64,000 bases of DNA, taken from assembly GCA_046349615.1 (NCBI GenBank), contig JAXMBZ010000002.1, positions 1 to 64,000 on the forward strand, in the 5' to 3' direction. The stretch is from JADJNY01 sp046349615. Its GTDB lineage: Bacteria; Planctomycetota; UBA1135; GCA-002686595. Below, in pieces: positions 9,042-17,210 of this stretch. The notes beneath the pieces are model-generated. The model saw only the letters and a list, made by a program, of their open reading frames with translations. It had not been told where the DNA came from and made no database searches. A program made the translations under genes and the position numbers. The first letter of the stretch is position 1. Each line of letters begins with the position of its first letter.

Positions 9042-10819
9042 TGCCCGTGCGACAAGCAGCAGAACTCCGCGCGCGCGTCGTCTGGCTCGCGCTCCTCGCG
9101 CTCGTGCTCGCGCTCCCCGCGCGCGCGTTCGCGCAGGGACAGCCGAGCGTGACCGCGCAGCTCTCGACCGGCATCGTCAAGCTCGGCCAGAACGTCGCGC
9201 TCTTGATCCAGGTCGACAACGCGCGCGACGCGACGATCGATTCGTTCCCCGAAGTCGACGGGCTGCGCATCGGTCCGCTCGGCCCGATGTCGACGTCGCA
9301 ACAATCCGTGATCTCCGGCGGCCGCTGGGTCTCGTCGTACAGCCTTTCGTGGCGCGTGCCCGTCGTCGCGACGCGCAAGGGCGAGTTCAAGATCCCGCCG
9401 ATCACCGTCGAGGCCGCCGGGCAGCGCATCCAGACGCGCGAGCTCCTGCTCAAGGTCGTCGAGGACCTGCAGGGCGAGGAGCTCGGCTTCTTCGAGATCG
9501 ACGCGCCCGACGAAGTGGCCGAGGGGCAGCCGTTCTCGCTCGAGCTCCGTTTCGGCTGGGATTCGCAGCTCGAATCGCGCATCAACTACGCGAACCTCGC
9601 GCTGCCGTGGGTCGGCGAACTCCCCGGCGTGATCGAGCTCGACGCGCCCGCCTCCGCGCCGAACGCGTCGTTCGTGGAGCTCAACTTGAACTCGCGCGAC
9701 CGCATTCGCGCGGAGCGTCTCAACGCGCCGATGCAGGGCAAGGACCGCACGTTCAACGTGCTGCGCGTGCGCAAGCGCTACCTCGCCGCGCGCGCGGGCA
9801 AGATCGAGATCCCGACGTCGACGCTCGAGTTCGGGCAGATCGACCAGGGCGGCGGCTTCTTCAACGTGCGCCCGACGCGCGAGAAGGAGACGTACTACAA
9901 GCGCTTCCCCGGGTTCACGATCGACGTGCTCAAGCTGCCCGAGGACGGACGCCCCGTGTCGTTCGGCGGCGCGGTCGGCCGCATCCAGGCGATGGCGACC
10001 GCCGATCGGCGCGACGTGACGGTGGGGGATTCGATCAAGGTGACGGTCGAGTGGACCGGCGAAGCGAACCTCGAGTTCTTCGACGCGCCCGATCCGTCGA
10101 CGCTCGACGCGTTCAAGGCGTTCCGGCTGTACGGCACGAACGACAAGAAGAGCTACGAGCGCCGCACCGTCGTGTACGACCTCGCGCCGATCTCGCCGGA
10201 CGTGAAGGAGATCCCGCCGATCCCGCTCGACGTCTACGACCCGGCGAAGAAGGCGTACGTCAAGATCGAGACGCAGCCGCTCGCGATCCAGGTGCGCCCG
10301 CTGAAGAACGCGGTGTCGCTCGGCGTCGAGGACGGCAAGCCCGGCACCGCGCTCGACATCCGCGACATCGACGCGAAGCCGATCGCGGGTGCGCACGCCG
10401 AAGTGCGGCGCGGCTGGATGCCGTGGAGCGCGCTCGGCGCGGTCTTCTTCGGCTGGATCGCGCTCCGCACGTGGGTGCGCAAGCAGGGCGATCCCGACGC
10501 GCCGCGCGCGCGCGCGCGCCGAAACGCGGCGAAGGTGCTCGCGCGCGAGCTCGGCTCCGCCGCGAAGGCGAGCGAGCAGGCGCGCGCGCTCGAGCGCTTC
10601 CTCGCCGCGCGCACCGGCGAGAGCCCGAACGCGTGGCTCGGGCGCGACGTCGTCGCGTGGACGGAGGAATCCGGGGCGAGCCTCGGCGTCGACGACGCGC
10701 GCGCGCTCGCCGCGACGCGCGCGAAGCTCGACGAACGCGAATGGGCGGGCACCGATCAGCCGATCGAGCGCGCGGAGCTCGTCGCGCTCGCGGAACGACT
10801 CGTGAAGGGAGGTCTGTGA
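9041..10819 (+). CDS. batD: BatD-like exported membrane protein
   Basis: A 592-residue BatD-family protein. A signal peptide (VVWLALLALVLALPARAFAQ) is followed by beta-sandwich oxygen-tolerance domains, with the conserved opening PSVTAQLSTGIVKLGQNVALLIQVDN and the later DVTVGDSIKVTVEWTGEANL. A membrane helix (MPWSALGAVFFGWIALRTWV, near residue 460) leads to a cytoplasmic helical tail of about 110 residues. The domains would sit outside the membrane close to BatA/BatB. TGATG junctions link it to both neighbours. Confidence 0.88.
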   Translation: MPVRQAAELRARVVWLALLALVLALPARAFAQGQPSVTAQLSTGIVKLGQNVALLIQVDNARDATIDSFPEVDGLRIGPLGPMSTSQQSVISGGRWVSSYSLSWRVPVVATRKGEFKIPPITVEAAGQRIQTRELLLKVVEDLQGEELGFFEIDAPDEVAEGQPFSLELRFGWDSQLESRINYANLALPWVGELPGVIELDAPASAPNASFVELNLNSRDRIRAERLNAPMQGKDRTFNVLRVRKRYLAARAGKIEIPTSTLEFGQIDQGGGFFNVRPTREKETYYKRFPGFTIDVLKLPEDGRPVSFGGAVGRIQAMATADRRDVTVGDSIKVTVEWTGEANLEFFDAPDPSTLDAFKAFRLYGTNDKKSYERRTVVYDLAPISPDVKEIPPIPLDVYDPAKKAYVKIETQPLAIQVRPLKNAVSLGVEDGKPGTALDIRDIDAKPIAGAHAEVRRGWMPWSALGAVFFGWIALRTWVRKQGDPDAPRARARRNAAKVLARELGSAAKASEQARALERFLAARTGESPNAWLGRDVVAWTEESGASLGVDDARALAATRAKLDEREWAGTDQPIERAELVALAERLVKGGL

Positions 10820-11649
10820 TGGGCGCGCTCCAAGGATTCGCTCGGCGTTCGGCACGGATCGCCCTCCTCGCCTGCGTGCTCGCGTTCCTCGTCGCGTCGC
10901 CCTCGCGTGCGACGCGGGGCGACGTGCCGTCCGCGAGCGCACTCGACGAACACGCGCTCGCCGCGAAGAACCAGCTCGCCGTCGACGCCTATCGCGCCGG
11001 CGAGCTCGAGACCGCGCGCACGCACTGGACGGAGCTCCTGCCCGCCGTCGAGGGCCTCGAGAAGGCGCGCGTGCTCTACGACCTCGGCAACGTCGCGTTC
11101 CGCGCGAAGAAGCCGCTCGAGGCCGTCGGTTGGTACACGGCCGCGCTCGAGCTCGCGCCGCGCGACGAGGACGTCTGGGCGAACCTCGAGCACGCGCGCC
11201 GCGAGGCCGGGCTCGACCCCGCGGACCGCGGCGACCTCGTCGCGACGCTGCGCCGCGCGATGACGTCGTTCACGCGCGGCGAGAGCGAGCTCCTCGCCGC
11301 GGCGATCGCGGTCCTGTGGGGCGCGCTGCTCGCGTTCGAGGCCGTGCGCGGCGGCCGCCTCGCGCGACGTCTCGCGTGGGCGGGCGCTGCCGTCGTCGCG
11401 CTCGGCTTCGCGCCGTTCCTGACGCACCTCGCGACGGAGACGCGCGACCCGATGCTCGTGATCGCGCCGAAGGAGCGGCCGCTCGCGCTCAAGAGCGAGC
11501 CGCGCGCGGACGCGGCGACGATCGCGCAGGGCACGACCGGCGCGCTCGTCGAACGGCACGACGAGCTCCCGGGCTGGGTCGCGGTCCAGCTCGAGGACGG
11601 CACGCGCGCCTGGGCCGCCGCAGCCGACGTGTTCGCGCTGCGGCGCTGA
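10819..11649 (+). CDS. BatE-like TPR protein with SH3-like C-terminus
   Basis: A 276-residue exported protein. A signal peptide (RIALLACVLAFLVASPSRA) precedes two or three TPR units (AAKNQLAVDAYRAGELETARTHW, then KARVLYDLGNVAFRAKKPLEAVGWYTAALELAP). Two helices follow (ELLAAAIAVLWGALLAFEA and LAWAGAAVVALGFAPFLTHL), then a C-terminal SH3b-like domain (LALKSEPRADAATIAQGTTGALVERHDELPGWVAVQL), which often binds peptidoglycan or proline-rich segments. This matches BatE from other Bat operons. It is the last gene of the coupled cluster; 89 bases separate it from the next gene. Confidence 0.8.
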   Translation: MGALQGFARRSARIALLACVLAFLVASPSRATRGDVPSASALDEHALAAKNQLAVDAYRAGELETARTHWTELLPAVEGLEKARVLYDLGNVAFRAKKPLEAVGWYTAALELAPRDEDVWANLEHARREAGLDPADRGDLVATLRRAMTSFTRGESELLAAAIAVLWGALLAFEAVRGGRLARRLAWAGAAVVALGFAPFLTHLATETRDPMLVIAPKERPLALKSEPRADAATIAQGTTGALVERHDELPGWVAVQLEDGTRAWAAAADVFALRR

Positions 11650-11700
11650 GCCCGACGTCCCGCTCGCTCCCGCCTTGCGCCGCGGATCCCGACGCGGCGC

Positions 11701-11729
11701 TTGCTCCCCGCGCGGGCGTTTCCGATCCT
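11701..11729 (+). promoter_or_regulatory. promoter TTGCTC-N17-GATCCT
   Basis: A -35-like TTGCTC (11701-11706) and -10-like GATCCT (11724-11729) are 17 bases apart. The -10 ends 9 bases before the ATG at 11739, predicting a leader of only a few bases. Confidence 0.45.
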
Positions 11730-11738
11730 CTGCGCTCG

Positions 11739-13211
11739 ATGCGCGCCCGTCTCCCGTTCCTCGCCGTGCTCGCCGTCTGCGCCGCGATCGCGGCGTGCGG
11801 TCCGAAGCCGACGAACGAGCCGCTCGGGCGCGGCGTGCTCGTGATCGCGATCGACGGGCTGCGCGCCGACCACCTTTCCGCGGCGGGCTACGACCGGCCG
11901 ACGACGCCGGTGCTCGACGCGCTCGCCAAGCAGGGGACGCTGTTCACGAACGCGTGGAGCGCGGCGCCGCGCTCGCTTCCTTCGCACGCCGCGCTGCTGA
12001 CGGGCTGCGATCCGTGGATCGTCCGGCGCGAGCCGCCCGACCGCCCCGACGCGGGCGATCCGTTCGCGTGGCGCATCCCCGACGCCGCGCCGAAGCTCGC
12101 GCAGGAGCTCCTCGCGCACGGCTACGCGACGGGCGCGTTCGTCGGCGACCCCGCGCTCTCGCCGGTGTCGGGGTTCGGCGCGGGCTTCCAGACCTATGCC
12201 GCGCCGAAGCCCGACTCGGACGACCCCGCGGAGCACGAGTTCGAGGGCGTCTCGACGCGCTTCGTGAACTGGCTCTTCGAGAAGAGCCCGAGCCAGGACT
12301 GGTTCGCGTACCTGCACGTCGACGAACTCGTTCGGCTGTGGGGGAGGCGGAGCGCCGACCCGCGCTGGGACACGTACTTCCCGCCGCGCCCGGAACTCGC
12401 TTCGATTCCCCCCGTCGCGGACGCCGACGGCGTGTTCTTCGCGATCCCCCGCTCGCGGTGGTCGGGCGGGACGCTGACCATCGGCGAATACGAGGCGCGC
12501 TACGACGGCGCGCTCTATGCGCTCGACGCGAAGCTCGGACAGCTCCTCGAGCGTCTGCGCCGAACGGGACGCCTCAAGAACACGACGGTGATCGTCACCG
12601 GCACGTTCGGCACGTCGTTCGGCGAGTCGGGGCTCTACCTCTCGAGCGGCACGCTGACGGACGTCGATTTGCGCGTGCCGCTCTTCGTGCGTCCGCCGCT
12701 GACGTCGTCGTTGCCGCGCGGACAGACGTCCGACGCGCTCGTCAGCCTGGTCGACGTCGCACCGACGATCCTCGACATGGAGCACGTCGGCGTGCCGCGC
12801 GGCATGCACGGACGCTCGCAGCTCGGTCTCTTGTCGGGTCGCGCGGGCGGCGAGCGCACGGAGCTCTTCGCGAGCGGCGGACTCTTCCCCGGCTGGGTCG
12901 CCGTCGACGCGAGCTACTGCCTCGAGCGCACCGCGCGCGGCGGAGACGACGAGACGGGGCGCTCGTGGAGCGGGGAGCGCGTCGGCGCGTCGGTGACGAA
13001 GGACCTGCTCCACGTGCGCGGTCGCGGGCTCGGCCACCTCCATCTCGCGACGCCGTCGACGCCGGAGCTCGACGCGGCGCGCGCGCGGCTCGCGGAACGC
13101 GGCGAGCGCTGGTTCGGCGATCTCGAGCGCGTGCGGCAGAGCCTGCAGGGATTCACGGTGCTCGAGGCGCACGAGCTCGCGGAGCTCGAGCAGAAGAACC
13201 TGCTGCGCTGA
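11739..13211 (+). CDS. sulfatase-fold lipoprotein (SxPSH active-site variant)
   Basis: A 490-residue alkaline-phosphatase-superfamily protein. A lipoprotein signal ends in AAIAAC, so it should be membrane-anchored outside the cytoplasm. The sulfatase start VLVIAIDGLRADHLSAAGYDRPTTPVLDALA is well conserved. At the nucleophile position it reads RSLPSHAALLTG, that is Ser-x-Pro-Ser-His in place of the Cys/Ser-x-Pro-Ser-Arg motif that is matured to formylglycine. The later metal-site His/Asp segment (normally DHGE) reads VTGTFGTSFGESG, so the usual DHG is not seen. Hydrolytic activity is therefore doubtful; it may be a divergent or inactive member. Confidence 0.8.
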   Translation: MRARLPFLAVLAVCAAIAACGPKPTNEPLGRGVLVIAIDGLRADHLSAAGYDRPTTPVLDALAKQGTLFTNAWSAAPRSLPSHAALLTGCDPWIVRREPPDRPDAGDPFAWRIPDAAPKLAQELLAHGYATGAFVGDPALSPVSGFGAGFQTYAAPKPDSDDPAEHEFEGVSTRFVNWLFEKSPSQDWFAYLHVDELVRLWGRRSADPRWDTYFPPRPELASIPPVADADGVFFAIPRSRWSGGTLTIGEYEARYDGALYALDAKLGQLLERLRRTGRLKNTTVIVTGTFGTSFGESGLYLSSGTLTDVDLRVPLFVRPPLTSSLPRGQTSDALVSLVDVAPTILDMEHVGVPRGMHGRSQLGLLSGRAGGERTELFASGGLFPGWVAVDASYCLERTARGGDDETGRSWSGERVGASVTKDLLHVRGRGLGHLHLATPSTPELDAARARLAERGERWFGDLERVRQSLQGFTVLEAHELAELEQKNLLR

Positions 13212-13283
13212 CGCTCGACGCCGGGCGCGGTTACGCGAAGCCGGAGCTCGACCCCGCGTCGTCCCCGGCTCGCTCGCGGCGCG

Positions 13284-13988
13284 TCAAACCGCGTCCGGCC
13301 GCGCGACGTCGCGGAGCGCGAGCTGCCAGCCGCCGGGCGCGTCGACGAGCAGGCTCGCGTGTGCCGGCGCGTTCAGGAACTCGAAGCTCGCGCGCGCGCC
13401 GAGCCCGAGCGCGCGCGTGACGAGCACGCGGATCACGTTGTAGTGCGCGGCGAGCGCGAGCTCGCACCCCGCGCCGCTCCCGCGCACGCCCGCGTCGCGC
13501 GCGGACTCGAGGACCGGCCAGACCCGCGCGCACACGTCGGCGTCGCTCTCGCCGCCGTGGCCTTTCCACCGCCACGGATCCGCGAGGAAATTCGCCGCGT
13601 CCGCCGTCCAACGCGCGCGGAACTCGGCCGCGGGGAGCCCCTGCCATGCGCCGCGCCACACCTCGCGCAGCCGCGGCTCGAGCCGGAGCTCCGCGCCCGC
13701 TCCGTCCGCGATCGCGCGCCCCATGGCGTGCGCGCGCGCGAGGTCGCTGCTCCACACCGCGGCGAGCGCGCGCCCGCGGAACGCCGCGCCCATCGCGCGC
13801 GTCGCGGCTTCGCCTTCGGGCGAGAGCGGGACGTCCGTGTTGCCGTACGCGCGCTGCTGCCAGTCGACGTGGACCTCGGCGTGACGCACGAGCCAGATGC
13901 GCGCGCCCGTTCCGGCGGCGGGGGCCGCGTCGACGAACGCGCGCTCGGGGAGCTCGACGGAAGGCGGAGCGACGACTCGGGGCTGCAT
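13284..13988 (-). CDS. histidine phosphatase family protein
   Basis: A 234-residue protein of the phosphoglycerate-mutase-like (histidine phosphatase) superfamily. The catalytic RHA motif is in IWLVRHAEVHVDWQQRAYGNTDVPLSPEG near residue 30, followed by the typical VWSSDLARAHAMGRAI, the acid-containing EVWRGAWQGL and the second catalytic His in ALAAHYNVIRVLV. Members dephosphorylate sugar phosphates, cobalamin precursors or similar; the substrate here is not clear. The ATG lies 7 bases after TAGCTT on the minus strand. It is divergent from the ferredoxin gene. Confidence 0.85.
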   Translation of the reverse strand: MQPRVVAPPSVELPERAFVDAAPAAGTGARIWLVRHAEVHVDWQQRAYGNTDVPLSPEGEAATRAMGAAFRGRALAAVWSSDLARAHAMGRAIADGAGAELRLEPRLREVWRGAWQGLPAAEFRARWTADAANFLADPWRWKGHGGESDADVCARVWPVLESARDAGVRGSGAGCELALAAHYNVIRVLVTRALGLGARASFEFLNAPAHASLLVDAPGGWQLALRDVARPDAV

Positions 13989-13995
13989 GCGCGAG

Positions 13996-14001
13996 AAGCT
14001 A
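13996..14001 (-). promoter_or_regulatory. -10-like element TAGCTT, 7 nt before start codon
   Basis: Minus-strand TAGCTT ends 7 bases before the ATG at 13988 of the histidine phosphatase gene. It fits the leaderless pattern of the window. Confidence 0.4.
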
Positions 14002-14028
14002 GCACGCGCCGCGCGATGGAGCTCCGCC

Positions 14029-14056
14029 TTGCGTCGTCGTGCCGCGGGCGTAGAGT
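14029..14056 (+). promoter_or_regulatory. promoter TTGCGT-N16-TAGAGT for ferredoxin
   Basis: The -35-like TTGCGT (14029-14034) and -10-like TAGAGT (14051-14056) are 16 bases apart and would start transcription about 19 bases before the ferredoxin ATG, leaving room for the GGAG Shine-Dalgarno sequence at 14071-14074. Confidence 0.5.
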
Positions 14057-14081
14057 GCTGCGCCCTCGCGCGGAGATCCCC

Positions 14082-14360
14082 ATGCCCAAGCTCACCTTCC
14101 TCGAGACCGGTCAGACCCACGACGTGCCCGCGGGCACCTCTTTCCTCGACTTCTGCCGCGAGAACGACGCGCCGCACGACTTCGGGTGCACCGTCGGGAG
14201 CTGCGGCACGTGCGTCCTCGTGATCGAGCAGGGCGAGAAGAACGTGAACCCGATCACGGACGACGAACGCGAGACGGTCGAGATGTGCACCGACGTGAAG
14301 GGCGCGCGCCTCGGCTGCCAACTCAAGATCCTGGGCGACGTCGCCGTGCGTCCGGTCTGA
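14082..14360 (+). CDS. [2Fe-2S] ferredoxin
   Basis: A 92-residue plant/mammal-type ferredoxin. The cluster ligands are the three Cys in GCTVGSCGTC (C-x4-C-x2-C) and a fourth in RLGCQL about 40 residues later. The short length and the glycine pattern fit an electron-transfer protein for a cytoplasmic oxidoreductase. GGAG upstream of the ATG supports the start. Only 37 bases separate it from elbB on the same strand, so they may be co-transcribed. The partner enzyme is not evident. Confidence 0.9.
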   Translation: MPKLTFLETGQTHDVPAGTSFLDFCRENDAPHDFGCTVGSCGTCVLVIEQGEKNVNPITDDERETVEMCTDVKGARLGCQLKILGDVAVRPV

Positions 14361-14397
14361 CGACGTGCGCGTCTCCACGAACGAAAAGGAACTCCCC

Positions 14398-15060
14398 ATG
14401 ACACGCGTCGGCGTCCTCCTCTCCGGTTGCGGCTACCTCGACGGCAGCGAGATCCACGAAGCCGTGCTCACCCTCCTCGCGCTCGATCGGCTCGGCGCGA
14501 CCGCCGTCTGCTTCGCGCCGGACGTCGCGCAGAGCGCCGTCATGGACCACGCGAAGAAGAAGGCGACGAAGGAGAAGCGCAACGTGCTCGTCGAGGCCGC
14601 GCGGATCGCGCGCAGCCAGGTCGCCGACGTCGCGACGGCGAAGGCGGAGGAACTCGACGCGCTCGTGCTGCCCGGCGGCTTCGGCGCGGCGAAGAACCTC
14701 AGCGATTTCGCGGCGAACGGCGCGAAGGCGAAGGTCGAGCCCGGCGTGCTCGCGCTCGTCCGCGCGATGCACGCGGCGAAGAAGCCGATCGGCGCGTGGT
14801 GCATCGCGCCGTCCGTGCTCGCGCTCGCGCTCGGGAAGGACGGGCCCGCGCTCACGATCGGGAACGACCCGGAGACGGCCAAGGTCCTCGAGTCCCTCGG
14901 CGCGAAGCACCTCGAGTGCACCGTGACGCAGATCTGCGTCGACGAGGAGCAGCGCATCGTGACGACGCCCGCGTACATGTACGACGCGAAGATCGCCGAC
15001 GTCGCGCGCGGGATCGAGCGCGGCGTGAAGGCCGTGCTCGCGCTCGCGAAGCGCGGTTAG
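14398..15060 (+). CDS. elbB: ElbB-like DJ-1/PfpI family glyoxalase
   Basis: A 220-residue protein matching the isoprenoid-biosynthesis-associated ElbB family of the DJ-1/PfpI superfamily: start MTRVGVLLSGCGYLDGSEIHEA, ALVLPGGFGAAKNLSDFA, the nucleophile-elbow Cys in IGAWCIAPSVLA, and VTQICVDEEQRIVTTPAYM. Escherichia coli ElbB has glyoxalase III activity in vitro; the link with isoprenoid synthesis is historical. The ATG at 14398 is chosen over an in-frame GTG at 14365 because AAGGA precedes it at the proper distance. Its stop overlaps the tail of the convergent DoxX gene. Confidence 0.92.
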   Translation: MTRVGVLLSGCGYLDGSEIHEAVLTLLALDRLGATAVCFAPDVAQSAVMDHAKKKATKEKRNVLVEAARIARSQVADVATAKAEELDALVLPGGFGAAKNLSDFAANGAKAKVEPGVLALVRAMHAAKKPIGAWCIAPSVLALALGKDGPALTIGNDPETAKVLESLGAKHLECTVTQICVDEEQRIVTTPAYMYDAKIADVARGIERGVKAVLALAKRG

Positions 15061-15524
15061 CCGCTCGACCAGGTCATCCAGCGCGGGAGCTTGCCGTCGA
15101 GGAAGACGTCGGCTCCCGCGACGCGGCCCGCGCGCGAGAGCGCGCAGCCGAAGCACGCCGCCGCGAGCACGATCGCCGTGACGCGCTGCTCCGCGGGCGC
15201 CGCGAACACGAAGTTCAAGAAGAGGAACGTCGCGAAGAACCCGGCGGGCCGCGTCAGCGCGCCGAGGAAGAGGCAGAGCCCGCCGAGGAGCTCGCCGAAC
15301 ACGATGCACTGCGTGAAGAACCACGGGTGCGCGAGCACGACGTTCTCGCCGAACGCGCGGTAGAGCGCGGGAGCTTCCGCGATGCGCTCGCGCGTCGAGA
15401 GCACGAGCTCCTCCCCGATCCCCATCTGGAGCTTGACCCAGCCCGCGTAGAGCAGGACGGCGCCGACGACGATGCGGATCAGGACGAGGCCCCAGCTCGG
15501 GCCGGCGGAGGAGTCGGGGTTCAT
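15057..15524 (-). CDS. DoxX family membrane protein
   Basis: A 155-residue DoxX-type protein with four membrane helices: LVLIRIVVGAVLLYAGWVKL, WFFTQCIVFGELLGGLCLFLGAL, FFATFLFLNFVFAA and VTAIVLAAACFGCAL. The pattern R-x-x-x-G-x-x-x-x-x-G-x-x-K near the first helix is typical. DoxX/DoxD-like proteins are linked to quinone-dependent thiosulfate oxidation or oxidative stress in some organisms; here only membership can be claimed. It converges with elbB, overlapping by four bases. Confidence 0.85.
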   Translation of the reverse strand: MNPDSSAGPSWGLVLIRIVVGAVLLYAGWVKLQMGIGEELVLSTRERIAEAPALYRAFGENVVLAHPWFFTQCIVFGELLGGLCLFLGALTRPAGFFATFLFLNFVFAAPAEQRVTAIVLAAACFGCALSRAGRVAGADVFLDGKLPRWMTWSSG

Positions 15525-15590
15525 GCGTGGCGCGCGGGGCGCACGCAGCGTTCTACGGTCCGTTCCGCGGGGGATCCAGCCTCGAGGCGC

Positions 15591-16268
15591 TCACCGTTCG
15601 AGCACGACCGTGATCCGCGCGCGGTTCCACGCGCGGTCGACGGCCTCGAGGAGGCAGCGCTTCTCGCCGGTCTCGGGGACGTCGACCTCGACCGAGAACG
15701 TGCCGTCGGCCGCGAGCGGGCACGGCGCGTCGTCGAGCGTGACGGTCGCGAGTTCGCCCGGCCCCGCGTCGCTCGCGCGACCGCGGAGCACGACCTTCGA
15801 GGCGTTCGTCTTCCGGTGGTAGCGCTGGTTCTCGACCGGCTCGCCCGGGAGCTCCGTGAGCTCGATCATCGGCGCCTCGAGGTCGACGACGACGTGCCGC
15901 ACGAGGAGCGGCTCGAGCGGGTTCGCGCCGTCGCGCGCGATGATCTCGCCGCGGCCGCCGGGCACCTCGAGCTTCGTCTCGAAGCTGCCGTCGGGCTTGC
16001 ACGCGACCTTCTCGCTGTTGAGGCGCAGGTCGGAAACCTCCGCGACGCGTCCGCGGACCGTCAGGATCTGCGCGCGCACGTGGCCGTTTTCCTCGGGCGT
16101 CTCGATCACGACGCGCGGACCGGTGCCGGGCAGCGCGGCGGACGTCGGCGCGCCGCCGTGCGCGGGCTTCGGTGCGGGCGGGTCGTCCTCGCCGCACGCC
16201 GTGGCGAGGGCCGCGAGGGCGCAGAGCACGACGAAGGGACCGCGGCGCAGGATCGGATGGGAGCGCAT
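15591..16268 (-). CDS. lipoprotein with Ig-like domains
   Basis: A 225-residue lipoprotein. The signal peptide GPFVVLCALAALATAC carries the lipobox Cys. After a Pro/Ala/Gly linker, two beta-sandwich repeats follow: RVVIETPEENGHVRAQILTVRGRVAEVSDLRLNSE and APMIELTELPGEPVENQRYHRKT...VVLRGRASDAGPGELATVTLDD. This is the pattern of bacterial Ig-like domains (glucodextranase-B or cadherin-like type) that add a 'pre/post' beta hairpin for carbohydrate or protein binding. The precise family and partner are unknown. It stands alone on its strand. Confidence 0.7.
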   Translation of the reverse strand: MRSHPILRRGPFVVLCALAALATACGEDDPPAPKPAHGGAPTSAALPGTGPRVVIETPEENGHVRAQILTVRGRVAEVSDLRLNSEKVACKPDGSFETKLEVPGGRGEIIARDGANPLEPLLVRHVVVDLEAPMIELTELPGEPVENQRYHRKTNASKVVLRGRASDAGPGELATVTLDDAPCPLAADGTFSVEVDVPETGEKRCLLEAVDRAWNRARITVVLER

Positions 16269-16387
16269 GCCGCGTACATCGGCCGCGGAGGCGGCAGGGC
16301 TGGACCGAGCACGGTGCGAGCGTCCAGCGGTCGGGAACGGGGCGCGCGGGGCTTACCGGGGACGCCCGCGCACGGCATCCTCGGGGG

Positions 16388-17065
16388 ATGCGCGCGCTCC
16401 TCGCCCTCCTCGTGACCGTCGTCCTCCTCCCGAGCTCTCTCGTGCCCCCCGGCGCCGACTACGCCCCGCGCGACGTGCGCGGATGGACGGTGCAGGTCGA
16501 GCGCGGCCTCGAGCGCACGGAGGACGGGAAGCGCGCGCTCGAGCTGCTCGACGCGAAGCTGTTCGACGTCGCGCGCGCGGTGCCCGCGGACGCGCTCGCG
16601 AAGCTGCGCCGCGTCCCGTTCTGGCTCTCGAAGGACGACTCGGCCGCGCCGTGTTCGTGCTACCACCCGTCACCGGAGTGGTTGAAGGAACACGGCCACG
16701 ATCCGCGCAAGGCGAAGGGCGTCGAGATCACGAACGCGGCGCGCTTCGTCGAGTGGAGCGCGCAGCAGCCGTCGATGGTCCTGCACGAGCTCGCGCACGC
16801 CTACCACGACCGCGAGCTCGGCTTCGACCACGCGGGCGTGCGCGCGGAGCTCGAGCGCGTGAAGGCGTCGAAGGCGTACGAGAGCGTGCTCCATTGGAAC
16901 GGCACGCGCGAGAAGGCCTACGCGCTCGAGAACGAGCAGGAGTTCTTCGCCGAGGCGAGCGAGGCGTGGTTCGGGACGAACGACTTCTGGCCGTTCGTGC
17001 GCGCGGAAGTGCTCGAGTCGCAGCCGGAGCTCGCGGCGCTCCTGAAGGAGGTCTGGGGCGGGTGA
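16388..17065 (+). CDS. secreted zinc metalloprotease-like protein
   Basis: A 225-residue exported protein. A signal peptide (MRALLALLVTVVLLPSSL) precedes a domain with the zinc motif HELAHAYHD (H-E-x-x-H) and a downstream acidic helix NEQEFFAEASEAWFGTNDFWPF that supplies a likely third ligand Glu. The arrangement resembles gluzincin-like peptidases related to the anthrax-toxin lethal factor catalytic fold, although that family link is inference. CSCYHPS before the zinc motif could form a disulfide. The protein is exported, so it may cleave envelope or external proteins. Confidence 0.75.
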   Translation: MRALLALLVTVVLLPSSLVPPGADYAPRDVRGWTVQVERGLERTEDGKRALELLDAKLFDVARAVPADALAKLRRVPFWLSKDDSAAPCSCYHPSPEWLKEHGHDPRKAKGVEITNAARFVEWSAQQPSMVLHELAHAYHDRELGFDHAGVRAELERVKASKAYESVLHWNGTREKAYALENEQEFFAEASEAWFGTNDFWPFVRAEVLESQPELAALLKEVWGG

Positions 17066-17210
17066 GCGGGGCTCCCGCGACCTGAAATCGCTCGGAATCC
17101 TCGCAGCGCTCGGGGCTCGGCCGGTGTCTCGCTCGCGGGGGACGCCCGTCCCCGGGAGAACGACTGCGATGGCTTCCCGAACCGATCCCGCTGCACGGAG
17201 ACTGACCGCG

